DNA from: Ruminococcus sp.
GTDB lineage: Bacteria; Bacillota; Clostridia; Oscillospirales; Ruminococcaceae
Direction of reading: 5' to 3'
DNA length: 63,455 bases
Assembly (NCBI RefSeq): GCF_016287535.1
Contig: NZ_JAEFAJ010000015.1
Coordinates: 1 to 63,455 of the forward strand
Of this stretch, positions 16,917-25,449 are shown piece by piece (the first letter of the stretch is position 1; each line of letters starts with the position of its first letter). Position numbers and translations under genes: made by a program. The notes beneath the pieces were generated by a model. That model ran no database searches. It was not told where the DNA came from and worked only from the letters and a program-made list of their open reading frames with translations.

Positions 16917-17624
16917 GTGAATATAGCTATATGCGACGATGAGCCAAAGTGTATATCCAGAGTCAAGGAAGACCTGTGCCTGCTCCAGTCACATGAGAAC
17001 GAGTACTCCTTCGATGAATTCAGCAGCGGCAAGGAGCTTCTCGCCGACTTCACGAAGGGCAAGTATGCCATAATCGTCCTTGATATCGAAATGCAGGGGC
17101 TCAACGGACTTGAGACCGCCGAATTCCTGCGAAATATCGACGATAAAGTAATAATCATCTTCCTGACGAGCTATGAGAAATTTGCCTGTCAGGGCTATGC
17201 TGTCCGCGCTTTCAGGTATATCCTGAAAAATCAGCCGCGCTCCGTCTATATGAAACAGCTCGACGACGCTGTCCGCGAATATTACCGCAATACACGGTAT
17301 ATCTTCGCCTCCGACGGAGAAAAAACGGAAAAGCTCTCTACCGATGACGTATTTTTTATCGAGGTGTTCTCACATAAGCTGCTCATTCACTCAAAAAACG
17401 GCGACTACTTCACCAAGGGCACTCTGTCCGAGCTCGAAAAGCAGCTTGCCGACCTCATGTTCGTAAGACTCGACAAGAGCAGCCTCGTTAATATCGCCAA
17501 TATCGACTATATTAGAAAAAATGAGCTGATACTGGTCAACGGCACTACCCTTTTCGCAAGCCGGAACCATATAAAAAACATAAAGCAGTGCTTTATGGAT
17601 TACAGCAGAAGCAGGTGGAGCTGA
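16917..17624 (+). CDS. LytTR-family response regulator (AgrA/LytR-like)
   Basis: 235 residues with a GTG start behind AAAGGGGG. The receiver domain (1-120) has the acidic pocket CDDE near the N-terminus, the phosphorylation site Asp56 in VLDIEM, and the conserved TS pair in FLTSY. The C-terminal LytTR DNA-binding domain (about 135-235) has the usual pattern (DVFFIEVFSHKLLIHSKNG, then FVRLDKSSLVNI). Such regulators bind pairs of short direct repeats about 21 bp apart just upstream of the -35. The stop codon overlaps the kinase ATG by one base (TGATG), so the two are translationally coupled. Confidence 0.92.
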   Translation: MNIAICDDEPKCISRVKEDLCLLQSHENEYSFDEFSSGKELLADFTKGKYAIIVLDIEMQGLNGLETAEFLRNIDDKVIIIFLTSYEKFACQGYAVRAFRYILKNQPRSVYMKQLDDAVREYYRNTRYIFASDGEKTEKLSTDDVFFIEVFSHKLLIHSKNGDYFTKGTLSELEKQLADLMFVRLDKSSLVNIANIDYIRKNELILVNGTTLFASRNHIKNIKQCFMDYSRSRWS

Positions 17625-18901
17625 TGAAAACCTCACAGATCATCATTGAGACCATAAACTGTCTTTTTTATTCAGCTATCATATCCTTCTTCCTGTACAA
17701 GATAATGAAGAACGAATGCAGATATCCTGCTGTATTCATGCTCATTCCCACATTCATAGGCTTTATTATATCCCTTTCCCTCGGATTCCTGAAAATGTAT
17801 CCTCAGTGGGTAAAGCTGCCGGTGATCTTTACTACCATGTTCATAACCTCTGTGGTGATGTTCAGGAGCAAACTGCGGAATATCGTTTTCTACTGCCTGA
17901 TATTCGTAGTCATTATACTTACCTCGGAACTGCTGCCGGCAGGCGCTCTTATGCTGATGAACATAGGTACTCCGGAAGTGACGCTGTGCTCCGGCGCGGG
18001 ACGTTATATAAGTCTGGCTTGCTCGAAGATGTTCTGTTTCTGGTTCGCTATATATATCGCAGAGTACCTGAAACCCAAACAGCGGGATATCCCGCTGAAG
18101 AACTGGCTTCTCATAATATTCATGCCGCTGATAAGCCTCGTTTTTCTCGACGGTATCTTCATTTCTTCCGACCTTGCCCCGCAGAGGACAGTCGTATACC
18201 TTGTATCAGTTGTCGGTATCCTGCTCCTGAATATATTTATGTTCGACTTCTTCGACACATACTCAAATACTATCAAGCTCCAGCTCATGGAGCAGAGACT
18301 CCAGTCCGAAGAGGAAAACTACAAGCTCATAGAGGAGAAGTATACCGAGATACGCCGTCTGAGACACGATATCGGAAATCAGCTCTCAGCCGCAAAGATA
18401 ATGTTCAGTCAGGGTGAGACCCCGAAAGCGATGGAACACCTTGACAAGCTTTATTCCTCGCTTAATTCAGCCGGCGGAATATGCTATACCGGAATATCCT
18501 CTATCGACGCTATCGTAAACATGAAATGGGATCATGCTGTCCTGCTCGGTCTCACTTTTTCCTGCAAGGTAGTATTCCCCGATAAGATAAATACCGATGA
18601 GCTCCTTCTCTGCCGTATAATAGCAAACCTTCTCGATAACGCCATAGAGGGCGCGGAAAGCAGCTCTGTAAACGATAAGTTCGTATATATATCACTTATA
18701 CAGAACAACAAGAAGCTGCGCATCTGTGTTATGAATTCATCAGACGAGGTAGATACCGAGAACCTCACCACCAAGAAAAAGGGCTACGGCCACGGTATTG
18801 GTGTAAGCAGCGTTACTGAGGCTGTAAAGCAGCTTGACGGCATACTCTCATTCAAATGGGAGAAGGATATCTTCACAGCCGATATCATGATAGAATACTG
18901 A
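17624..18901 (+). CDS. AgrC/ComD-type sensor histidine kinase
   Basis: 425 residues from the ATG overlapping the regulator stop; an upstream frame start at 17588 is inside the regulator gene. The first 210 residues contain about six membrane helices. The phosphoacceptor region reads RRLRHDIGNQLSAAK (His248), and the GHKL ATPase domain follows with NLLDNAIEGAE and GHGIGVSSVTEAV. This is the HPK10 subfamily, which usually senses secreted peptides. There is no AgrB/AgrD-like processing gene or peptide gene next to it, so the ligand is unknown. Direct repeats for the cognate regulator lie 46 bases behind the stop. Confidence 0.9.
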   Translation: MKTSQIIIETINCLFYSAIISFFLYKIMKNECRYPAVFMLIPTFIGFIISLSLGFLKMYPQWVKLPVIFTTMFITSVVMFRSKLRNIVFYCLIFVVIILTSELLPAGALMLMNIGTPEVTLCSGAGRYISLACSKMFCFWFAIYIAEYLKPKQRDIPLKNWLLIIFMPLISLVFLDGIFISSDLAPQRTVVYLVSVVGILLLNIFMFDFFDTYSNTIKLQLMEQRLQSEEENYKLIEEKYTEIRRLRHDIGNQLSAAKIMFSQGETPKAMEHLDKLYSSLNSAGGICYTGISSIDAIVNMKWDHAVLLGLTFSCKVVFPDKINTDELLLCRIIANLLDNAIEGAESSSVNDKFVYISLIQNNKKLRICVMNSSDEVDTENLTTKKKGYGHGIGVSSVTEAVKQLDGILSFKWEKDIFTADIMIEY

Positions 18902-18946
18902 AGCAGAGGCTTCTCCTGATATATTAACAAATCGTGAACAGACATA

Positions 18947-18977
18947 ACATTTCACGAAAATGTAGCTACATTTCACG
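18947..18977 (+). promoter_or_regulatory. Paired LytTR binding repeats
   Basis: Two identical 10-bp copies of ACATTTCACG (18947-18956 and 18968-18977), start to start 21 bp, ending 8 bases before a -35. This is the geometry at which AgrA/LytTR regulators bind. Confidence 0.7.
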
Positions 18978-18985
18978 CATAAGTC

Positions 18986-19014
18986 TTGATTTAAAGAGGA
19001 TTATAATATAATAT
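18986..19014 (+). promoter_or_regulatory. Activator-dependent promoter of the candidate small RNA
   Basis: TTGATT (18986-18991) followed by overlapping -10 choices: TATAAT at 19007-19012 (15-bp spacer) or TAATAT at 19009-19014 (17-bp spacer). The sub-optimal spacing options fit a promoter needing an activator, as at AgrA targets. Confidence 0.6.
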
Positions 19015-19020
19015 GAGTAG

Positions 19021-19164
19021 TAGTCTGCTCCGTCTGAAAGCAGACTCGCATCCACGGCTCCTTGCCGTGGATACTCCGCTTATATAATACTATACTTCTC
19101 TTTATTTGCTACATTAATCTCATATCCGAAAATACCGGACCTGTTTTCAGGTCCGGTATTTTTT
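19021..19164 (+). ncRNA. Candidate regulatory small RNA (about 145 nt)
   Basis: A transcript from the repeat-controlled promoter would run to a strong terminator at 19129-19165. It contains two further hairpins: AGTCTGCT/AGCAGACT (about 19024-19048) and ATCCACGG/CCGTGGAT (about 19050-19072). A 24-codon frame begins at 19013, but its ATG overlaps the -10, so it is probably not translated. The arrangement recalls RNAIII beside agr in Staphylococcus. No homolog is known to me. Confidence 0.5.
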
Positions 19165-19165
19165 T
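19129..19165. terminator. Strong bidirectional terminator
   Basis: Perfect 14-bp stem AAATACCGGACCTG with its complement, TTTT loop, then a run of eight T on the plus strand (19158-19165); it also ends the convergent DUF4173 gene. Confidence 0.95.
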
Positions 19166-20676
19166 CATTTAGTCTTACTGCTGAGAACAGCTGATGAAAG
19201 ATTGTAGTTCCCGAATCTGTCGAACGGGCTGTATTCTTCCGAATACTCCGATATATCTTCAGCTGTCAGCGCTCCCTCATCGTATGCGGCAAGCAGTCCG
19301 TCAGCAGACATTCCCAGTATCGCGTCCCTGTCAAGCTCCTCAAGGTGTCCGGTATTGTACATAACTATGTTGTATTTTGCTATAACAGCCTCAGGACGCG
19401 AGAAGCAGAGGACCGCAAACATCAGCGTGAATACCGCCGAAAAATACTTTGCAAACTTCATATCATACCTGAACTGCTTTATTATTATCAGCACAAACAC
19501 TAAAGCAAGCAGCACCATGAACCAGCTTGTGTATACTCTCAGCTCGGTGAGTCCGTAATTAGCAATGTACATCACCATTTTGCTCATCGCCGTTGCGATA
19601 AGTATAAGTGTAAATACGCTGAGGACTATACTGTATACTTTAAGTGCCGCCGGCTTTTCCCTGCCTGCTTTCTTTGAAAGGAGGCTTATGCCGCAGAGCA
19701 CCGCCAGATTTATCACAGCTACCGCACACAGCTCAAAGAATCCCTGTCTTGCATAGTCGGCATAGGTAAATCCGTCAGGGAGCGAGCCGGAGAACGCCGA
19801 GAGGAAGTAGTTCGCCTGAGAAATAAAGAACAGCACATAGAGTATACACAGAGGCGTAACGGCTGTATACATCACGAGGTTGCTGACAAAGCGGATACTG
19901 CCCAGCTTCTGTACACAGTTCTCTTCCACAAGTGGTTTTATCTGACTGCGATGGGTATTTGAATACAGCATACCAAAAAGGTACATTGAAAACGGGACAG
20001 CAAAAATAAGCTGTTCTATTATGTCACACATTTCGAGACTGAAAACCTTTTCGTAAATCCCACCGAGAATATTCATAAGACCATCGTCGGCAGACATCAG
20101 CAGAGCCGCTACTATAGCCGTTACCGGCACCGTTATGAGCAGTCCCGTGAGAATATACTTCACATTCGAGCCAGCCCTTGTCTTTGAGAGACTATCCTGA
20201 GTTACAACCCACTGCTTTCCGAAATGGGATAAAGGATACTCGAACAGAGCCTTGCACATAGCAAAGGGAAGATACCTCTCGACTTCCCTGTTCCCCGCCG
20301 AGACTGAGTATACCAGATAAGCTCCCGCGCCGAGTATGAATAAAACGGCAAGATCCTTGATAAAGTTGTTTGCAGTAATTGAAAACACAAGGCTGAATAT
20401 GTAAAGAACCGCCGCATGGAACCTGTTGAAGCGCGTAAAGCTGCAGCCTCTCTTTTTCATGTAAACTATTGCTCCGGTAATGACCGCGAACATCAGTCCC
20501 GTAGTCAGGAAGCCCATTGCGTTGAATACCACATATCTCATAATGAAGAACGCGGCTGTAAACGCGAATACCGAAAGCACTACCTCTGCCTTTGAGTATT
20601 CAGGTTTTTCCCTGACCTTTTCCACGGTCTGCGGTATATATGTGGTCTGCACTTCGTCATAAACATTGTTATTCAT
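19165..20676 (-). CDS. Polytopic membrane protein, DUF4173-like
   Basis: 503 residues from the ATG behind GGAGAGAAG; the longer frame start at 20712 has no ribosome binding site. The protein has a short cytosolic N-terminus, then about eleven hydrophobic helices spread over 35-420, and a soluble acidic C-terminus (DRDAILGMSADGLLAAYDEG). The architecture matches the DUF4173/DUF4153 family of Firmicutes membrane proteins of unknown function. It is the last gene of a likely run with a small membrane protein (29 bases upstream), an XRE regulator and a DUF2975 protein. The function is unknown; co-location with a small repressor suggests inducible expression. Confidence 0.7.
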   Translation of the reverse strand: MNNNVYDEVQTTYIPQTVEKVREKPEYSKAEVVLSVFAFTAAFFIMRYVVFNAMGFLTTGLMFAVITGAIVYMKKRGCSFTRFNRFHAAVLYIFSLVFSITANNFIKDLAVLFILGAGAYLVYSVSAGNREVERYLPFAMCKALFEYPLSHFGKQWVVTQDSLSKTRAGSNVKYILTGLLITVPVTAIVAALLMSADDGLMNILGGIYEKVFSLEMCDIIEQLIFAVPFSMYLFGMLYSNTHRSQIKPLVEENCVQKLGSIRFVSNLVMYTAVTPLCILYVLFFISQANYFLSAFSGSLPDGFTYADYARQGFFELCAVAVINLAVLCGISLLSKKAGREKPAALKVYSIVLSVFTLILIATAMSKMVMYIANYGLTELRVYTSWFMVLLALVFVLIIIKQFRYDMKFAKYFSAVFTLMFAVLCFSRPEAVIAKYNIVMYNTGHLEELDRDAILGMSADGLLAAYDEGALTAEDISEYSEEYSPFDRFGNYNLSSAVLSSKTK

Positions 20677-20704
20677 TATCTTCTCTCCTTTTTTATATTT
20701 ATTG

Positions 20705-21001
20705 TCACGCACCTGCTATGAGGAAAAAGTCGATGCCATACAGGAGGAGTGCGATCTGTACCGCCCTGTATACCGCCATTATCGCTCCCACACTTCCCGG
20801 CGTGAACTCGTCCTTATAGTAAAGCCGCCGGAAGCCTATAGGAAGTATCGCCGTAACAAAAGCTATAACGCCTGCGATATTAAGAAATCCGCTGCCTCCT
20901 GCACAGAGCACTGAGCACACGAGGAAATTCAACACACACAGCGCTATGTCAAGATTGTAGGTATATTTAAGTTCACGCCCTGCCGCTGCCGTCTTTTTCA
21001 T
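20705..21001 (-). CDS. Small three-helix membrane protein
   Basis: 98 residues with a basic N-terminus and three hydrophobic segments (about 18-36, 40-56 and 72-96). An AGGAGG-like site precedes the ATG. I recognise no family. It lies between the XRE regulator gene and the DUF4173-like gene, which follows 29 bases behind, and is probably cotranscribed with the latter. A perfect inverted repeat sits in its 131-base upstream gap, so it may have its own regulated promoter. Confidence 0.6.
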   Translation of the reverse strand: MKKTAAAGRELKYTYNLDIALCVLNFLVCSVLCAGGSGFLNIAGVIAFVTAILPIGFRRLYYKDEFTPGSVGAIMAVYRAVQIALLLYGIDFFLIAGA

Positions 21002-21022
21002 AACATTACCTCCTTTGATTTG

Positions 21023-21048
21023 CTTACTATAAATATGTGTATAGTAAG
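21023..21048. promoter_or_regulatory. Perfect inverted repeat, candidate operator
   Basis: CTTACTATA and TATAGTAAG (9-bp arms, 8-base spacer) lie just upstream of the small membrane protein gene and overlap a weak minus-strand -10 (TATACA, 21037-21042). It could be bound by the adjacent XRE regulator. Confidence 0.5.
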
Positions 21049-21132
21049 TATTGTACCTGTCACGATGTCCGGAGACCTTCCGGCTCCTGTTTATATTATT
21101 ACCCCTGTATCATGGCTCCCCGGCACTTCTGC

Positions 21133-21339
21133 TCACTCTCTCTTATACTCCAGTATATCTCCCGGCTGGCAGTCCAGCTCGTCGCATATTTTCTCAAGGG
21201 TAGAGAAGCGGACAGCCTTTGCCTTGCCTGTTTTGAGAATGGAAAGATTAGCGGTAGTAATGCCCACCTTTTCGGCAAGCTCCTGCGAGGACATTTTCCG
21301 CTTTGCCATCATAACGTCAAGATTTACTATAATCGGCAT
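21133..21339 (-). CDS. XRE-family helix-turn-helix regulator
   Basis: 68 residues from the ATG behind GGAGGTG; a longer frame begins at 21357. A single Cro/CI-type helix-turn-helix domain fills the protein (MSSQELAEKVGITTANLSIL, then FSTLEKICDELDCQPGDIL). This is the short YozG-like class, which typically lies next to DUF2975 membrane proteins, as it does here with a 14-base gap. It should repress or tune its own operon. Its operator may be the inverted repeat at 21023-21048. Confidence 0.9.
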   Translation of the reverse strand: MPIIVNLDVMMAKRKMSSQELAEKVGITTANLSILKTGKAKAVRFSTLEKICDELDCQPGDILEYKRE

Positions 21340-21353
21340 GGAAAACACCTCCG

Positions 21354-21821
21354 TCATATGGTAAAGTCGTTTTCCGACTTTATTTCTACTGCCTTTTCAA
21401 ATACATTTTTGAGTACGCGCATGATAAGCCCGAACATGAGCGCACACATTCCGAAGAATATGAATATGGAGCTCCACAGCCCGAATATCATCATAACGAC
21501 TCCCACGCCCATGCATATCCACGATATACGTCTGAGACAGGCGGTGTTCCTGTTGGTGAAGACCTCTTCCCTGCTGATGTTCCGCAGAAGGATATGCAGA
21601 TTCCACAGCGCCCCCAGTGCCAGCACGTCGCATACATATAAAGTAACACACATCGGTACGAACATGGTGCTCCTGTCGAAAACGCTGTTTGCTTCCACCG
21701 ACATTTCGTATTCATACCACTCGGCTATAGCCGGTATAAAAAAGGCGGTTATTAACGCTGCTATTGCCGCAGCTACGGTAAGAATACGCGATAAAATAAG
21801 AGATTTATCCTTGTTCCACAT
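21354..21821 (-). CDS. DUF2975 family membrane protein
   Basis: 155 residues from the ATG behind AAAGGAG. Four membrane helices are visible (about 10-32, 55-75, 97-116 and 118-140). The loop LRNISREEVFTNRNTACLRRISW matches the DUF2975 signature. Members are encoded together with a small XRE regulator, exactly as here. The function is unknown; roles in bacteriocin immunity or membrane stress have been suggested for pairs of this kind, but nothing in the sequence decides it. Confidence 0.8.
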   Translation of the reverse strand: MWNKDKSLILSRILTVAAAIAALITAFFIPAIAEWYEYEMSVEANSVFDRSTMFVPMCVTLYVCDVLALGALWNLHILLRNISREEVFTNRNTACLRRISWICMGVGVVMMIFGLWSSIFIFFGMCALMFGLIMRVLKNVFEKAVEIKSENDFTI

Positions 21822-21859
21822 AAATACGCTCTCCTTTGTCATTGTTTTACTGTAACTAT

Positions 21860-21888
21860 AGTATAGCACACAAAATATCATTTGTCAA
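21860..21888 (-). promoter_or_regulatory. Promoter of the DUF2975/XRE operon
   Basis: Minus strand TTGACA (21883-21888) and TATACT (21860-21865) with a 17-bp spacer. Confidence 0.9.
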
Positions 21889-21935
21889 TAGAAAATTATC
21901 GTTTTTCAATAATTTTTTTCTGTTTTACAAAAAGC

Positions 21936-21964
21936 TTGCTATTTTTCGCAAAAAATGTTAGAAT
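21936..21964 (+). promoter_or_regulatory. Promoter of the first ECF sigma operon
   Basis: TTGCTA (21936-21941), 17-bp spacer, TAGAAT (21959-21964). Confidence 0.6.
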
Positions 21965-22033
21965 AATATGTCTGAAATAAGGGCTATGTTTCGATTATAC
22001 TTACGAATGCATTCAATAAAGGAGGAGTTCCAG

Positions 22034-22612
22034 ATGACAGAAAATGAACTGCGTCTGCTTATGTCAGAATCAGTGCAAAAATGTCACAGAGCGATCTTTG
22101 ATAATTACTGTAATTATGTATACGCCATTGTTATGAATGTTCTGCGAAACAGCGGTTCACGCGAGGATATAGAAGACTGCGTCAGCGATGTTTTTTTGAA
22201 AATATACAAGCGGCTCGATAAGGATACTGACTTTTCAGGGGATATCAAAGGCTTTATCGCCGCTATATCACGTAACACAGCGATCGACGCTTACCGCAGT
22301 CTCAATCTGAAAAATATACGGAGCATTTCAATAGACGACGATGACACTAAAGAGTTCAGCTCAGATGAGAGAATCGTGGAAAATGCGGAAAAACAAGAAC
22401 AATCCAGCATTATCCTGAAAAAGATAAAAGAGCTGGGCGAACCCGATTCTACTATAATAATACAGCAATACTATTACAATCGGACTGCTAAGGAAATATC
22501 ACAAAGCATTTCAATGACAGCCTCAGCCGTGCAGAAACGCAGCAGCCGCGCAAAGCAGAAGCTTAAAACGCTGCTTGCCGAAGCAGGTATAGGCAGGGAG
22601 GGATTGATATGA
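22034..22612 (+). CDS. ECF-type RNA polymerase sigma factor
   Basis: 192 residues from the ATG behind GGAGGAG; the frame is open from 21968 but has no earlier ribosome binding site. Region 2 (IFDNYCNYVYAIVMNVLRN, then EDIEDCVSDVFLKIYKRL) and region 4 with a helix-turn-helix (YYYNRTAKEISQSISMTASA) are clear. It recruits RNA polymerase to a small set of promoters in response to an envelope signal. The last four bases overlap the anti-sigma ATG (ATGA), so the pair is translationally coupled. Confidence 0.9.
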   Translation: MTENELRLLMSESVQKCHRAIFDNYCNYVYAIVMNVLRNSGSREDIEDCVSDVFLKIYKRLDKDTDFSGDIKGFIAAISRNTAIDAYRSLNLKNIRSISIDDDDTKEFSSDERIVENAEKQEQSSIILKKIKELGEPDSTIIIQQYYYNRTAKEISQSISMTASAVQKRSSRAKQKLKTLLAEAGIGREGLI

Positions 22613-23955
22613 ATAAAAATGATCTTTTCATGAAGTTGGACGATATGGATATAGACAGGATCGCTCAGGACTTCCCCGTACTCAGTGACGATGAGAAGGA
22701 GAGAATATTTGCTATGAGTGAAAGAAAGTACAACATAGAAAACAACTTGAATGCAGCTACAGATAATGATATTGATGAGGAAGCTGTAAGCGGTGTTGAA
22801 CGATACAAGCGTCCAGCATGGTATAAATACGCCAGCGCGGCTGCCGCACTGGTACTGATGATAGGAGGTCTCTCAGGCAGCTTTATGATAATCAGCCGCA
22901 ACAGCAGAATGAATCACTCCAACGAGGTACCCACTACATCAGCAACAGGTGAAGCAGCAACAAATAATACAACAACTGCTGTCACCGGAACAACTACGGA
23001 TACAACAACAGAACCGACCACGGTACCTTCAGAGGAATCAAAAGATGCTATTGCCCTTGATCTCACAGACAGATTTGCAGATGTATGCGGCAAATTCTAC
23101 TACCATGTAGCTTATGATCCAAATGATGTTAAGAGCTTCGATATCTACGGCACTATGACCGACTTCGCGAGAGTTACCGAGCCCGGATTCACTTCACCGG
23201 ATGACTTCATGAACGCATTAAAGGAAATATGTACTGAGGATTTCTATAATGATCTTGTAGAAAACGGAGGCACCGGATACAGTACAGGAGATTTCAACTT
23301 TAAACTGGATTTCTTCCCGTCGATGTTCTTCGATCATAACGACTACAGTCAGTACGAAAACGGCGACACCGTGGATATTCTCGGAGAATTCGACAGCAAT
23401 ACCTCAGTTTATATAGAATACAGAGGCGGTCTTTACGTATGTACGAGAAATGTAAAAGATGATTATCAGACATACAGCGATCAGCCGGCAATAACCGAAA
23501 ACGGAGACGAAACATTTTCTGCTGTAAGATGCGGACTGTACAGCCCTATCTGTAGTGCGACAAATTCAAAGGCAGGCAATCCGCTCACATTCTCATTTGA
23601 GAAAGAAGACGGCAAATGGAAAATAAGCGGTATAACTGAAGACGGCAATATCGATCTTAATGCCGAAAGAGCAGTAGAATACTACTTTAAAAATGTCGAT
23701 GCCAAATATAAAAATATGGACCTTAACGTCGACTATATTCCATATGAAGATGTCGATATCATCAGCCACAATTATAACTACGGATTTACTGTACATTATA
23801 TAGTAAAAGATAACGCAAACGGTAAACCCGTACTCGACTTTACAGCAGATGTTACCACGGTAACAGACAAATATGATATAAATACAGGAAAGCCCGACTA
23901 TCACTTATCTGTCGGATTCAATTATGAAAATGTAGAAATAAAGGAAATCAACTGA
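22609..23955 (+). CDS. Membrane anti-sigma factor with large extracellular domain
   Basis: 448 residues. A cytosolic N-terminus (about 1-72) is followed by one membrane helix (about 76-96), a Thr-rich linker of about 50 residues (probably a wall-spanning, possibly glycosylated stretch) and a 300-residue extracellular domain that I do not recognise (beta-rich, with IEYRGGLYVCTRNV). The order and the ATGA overlap with the ECF sigma gene mark it as the cognate anti-sigma factor. In cellulolytic clostridia such proteins (RsgI-like) sense polysaccharides through their outer domains. No carbohydrate-binding module is evident here, so the signal is unknown. Confidence 0.75.
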   Translation: MNKNDLFMKLDDMDIDRIAQDFPVLSDDEKERIFAMSERKYNIENNLNAATDNDIDEEAVSGVERYKRPAWYKYASAAAALVLMIGGLSGSFMIISRNSRMNHSNEVPTTSATGEAATNNTTTAVTGTTTDTTTEPTTVPSEESKDAIALDLTDRFADVCGKFYYHVAYDPNDVKSFDIYGTMTDFARVTEPGFTSPDDFMNALKEICTEDFYNDLVENGGTGYSTGDFNFKLDFFPSMFFDHNDYSQYENGDTVDILGEFDSNTSVYIEYRGGLYVCTRNVKDDYQTYSDQPAITENGDETFSAVRCGLYSPICSATNSKAGNPLTFSFEKEDGKWKISGITEDGNIDLNAERAVEYYFKNVDAKYKNMDLNVDYIPYEDVDIISHNYNYGFTVHYIVKDNANGKPVLDFTADVTTVTDKYDINTGKPDYHLSVGFNYENVEIKEIN

Positions 23956-23971
23956 TAAATTGCAATGCCCC

Positions 23972-24020
23972 AAAAAACAACGGCGTGATAAATTTCTTTA
24001 TCACGCCGTTGCTGTTTTAC
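23972..24020. terminator. Bidirectional terminator
   Basis: Perfect 14-bp stem AACGGCGTGATAAA (23979-23992) with its complement (23997-24010), flanked by A-rich and T-rich tracts, between convergent genes. Confidence 0.9.
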
Positions 24021-24022
24021 CC

Positions 24023-25216
24023 TTATCCTGTATACCTGTCGATATATGCGCTTCGTCCCGACATGGGATCCTTGTTCTTCACGCCGCATACTATAGCCTC
24101 GATAAGTTCAGGCTGTGTCTGTGTGAGCTTGCGGCGGTCAAAAAGTCCGAAGCCGTTGGGACCGTTGTAGCCATTGTCCCAGTAAACCGGAACTATACCG
24201 TTTATTGCGGCAGTTCCGGCAAAAAAACCGTCATAATAAGCGCGGTTCTCCGCTATCCTGTCAGGAAGCACCGAATGTTCAAAGGTCTTGTCGATACAGC
24301 CGAACTCCCCTATAACTACAGGGATACCCCTATCGACATATCTTTCCCTGAGCATTGAGAGCTGAGCCTTTATATGCTCCTCCTCGCCCCAGTCCGCGTC
24401 GTATATAGGGTCTATATTTGCCGCTTCTATTATTTCCTGTCCTTTTTCGCCCCAAAGGAATATCTTTTTCATATTGTCGCCGCAGTACTCCCACGGATCA
24501 TAGCAGTGCACCGAAAGCATGAGCCTTCCCTCGGAGGCGGTATTTCCGCTGTCATCAGGGAACCTGAAGCCGTAATTCCCGCAGGTATATTTTATATCCG
24601 TATTCCAGCCGGCGACAAGAAGCCAGCGGTGTGTATTGCAGCCTCCGGCGCTGCGGACAGTATCCACGAATATCTGATCGTAGTCGTTTATATTCTCATA
24701 GTATTCCGGTACAGGATCATGGTATATCCCGTCGAATACCTCATTCATGCACTCAAATATAAGATGCTCGTCATAGTCCGCGAAACGCAGCGCTACCTGC
24801 CGCCATACAGCCGCGAACTTTTCCTTTACATATTTCTGATCCTCACTGTCACAGAGTAGCCAGCCTCCGTTTATAGTGTGGTAACCGTCGCCGTGCATAT
24901 TTATTATAACGAACATTCCCCTGTTATAGCAGTAATCAACTACCTCTGCTATACGTTCGAGCCATTCATCATTTATCTTATAGCCGTTGCTGTCATCTAT
25001 CTTGCCCAGATAGGATATCGGTATCCTTACAGTCTCAAATCCTGCCTCAGCGACAGTGTCGACCATTTCCTGAGAAGCCTTGGGATTGCCCCATACGGTC
25101 TCGTCGGGGATCCCGCCGAAATTTGCCTCAAGAGTATTTCCGTAGTTCCAGCCTGCGCCCATTTTTTCCGCTATCTCAGCAGCGGATATACTGATATCCC
25201 CGATTCCTGCGCTCAT
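24023..25216 (-). CDS. Glycoside hydrolase family 5 enzyme, no signal peptide
   Basis: 397 residues from the ATG behind AAGGGGGTG. The TIM-barrel of GH5 (endoglucanase/mannanase/xyloglucanase class) is recognisable: GWNYGNTLEANFG near the start, VRIPISY, the acid/base Glu159 in MNEVFDG, HCYDPW, and the nucleophile Glu304 in IGEFGC. The GNTLE start and the overall layout resemble subfamily 4 endoglucanases. There is no signal peptide, dockerin or carbohydrate-binding module, so it should act inside the cell on imported beta-glucan oligosaccharides unless export is non-classical. It stands alone; the nearest transport-related gene is far away. Confidence 0.88.
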   Translation of the reverse strand: MSAGIGDISISAAEIAEKMGAGWNYGNTLEANFGGIPDETVWGNPKASQEMVDTVAEAGFETVRIPISYLGKIDDSNGYKINDEWLERIAEVVDYCYNRGMFVIINMHGDGYHTINGGWLLCDSEDQKYVKEKFAAVWRQVALRFADYDEHLIFECMNEVFDGIYHDPVPEYYENINDYDQIFVDTVRSAGGCNTHRWLLVAGWNTDIKYTCGNYGFRFPDDSGNTASEGRLMLSVHCYDPWEYCGDNMKKIFLWGEKGQEIIEAANIDPIYDADWGEEEHIKAQLSMLRERYVDRGIPVVIGEFGCIDKTFEHSVLPDRIAENRAYYDGFFAGTAAINGIVPVYWDNGYNGPNGFGLFDRRKLTQTQPELIEAIVCGVKNKDPMSGRSAYIDRYTG

Positions 25217-25359
25217 GCCGCACCCCCTTTTACTGACCAAAAACAAACATTACACCTAAAAATCTTACACATATTATATCATACATATACGCTGATTTCA
25301 ACCATATATATAACAGAGAAGATTATTTGCAACAAAAAAGCTGCTTTTTTATCCATAGC

Positions 25360-25388
25360 TTGACATCTTCCCTTAAAACTGATATATT
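25360..25388 (+). promoter_or_regulatory. Promoter of the metallophosphoesterase gene
   Basis: TTGACA (25360-25365), 17-bp spacer, TATATT (25383-25388). Confidence 0.8.
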
Positions 25389-25449
25389 TAAATTAGACAC
25401 TATATAAAAAACGATATGATAGCACAGCCATATCTCAGGGGGAAACAAT

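Noticed and set aside
19013..19087. 24-codon ORF in the candidate small RNA, considered as an AgrD-like peptide
   Set aside because: Its ATG overlaps the -10 element, there is no ribosome binding site and no AgrB-like processing gene.
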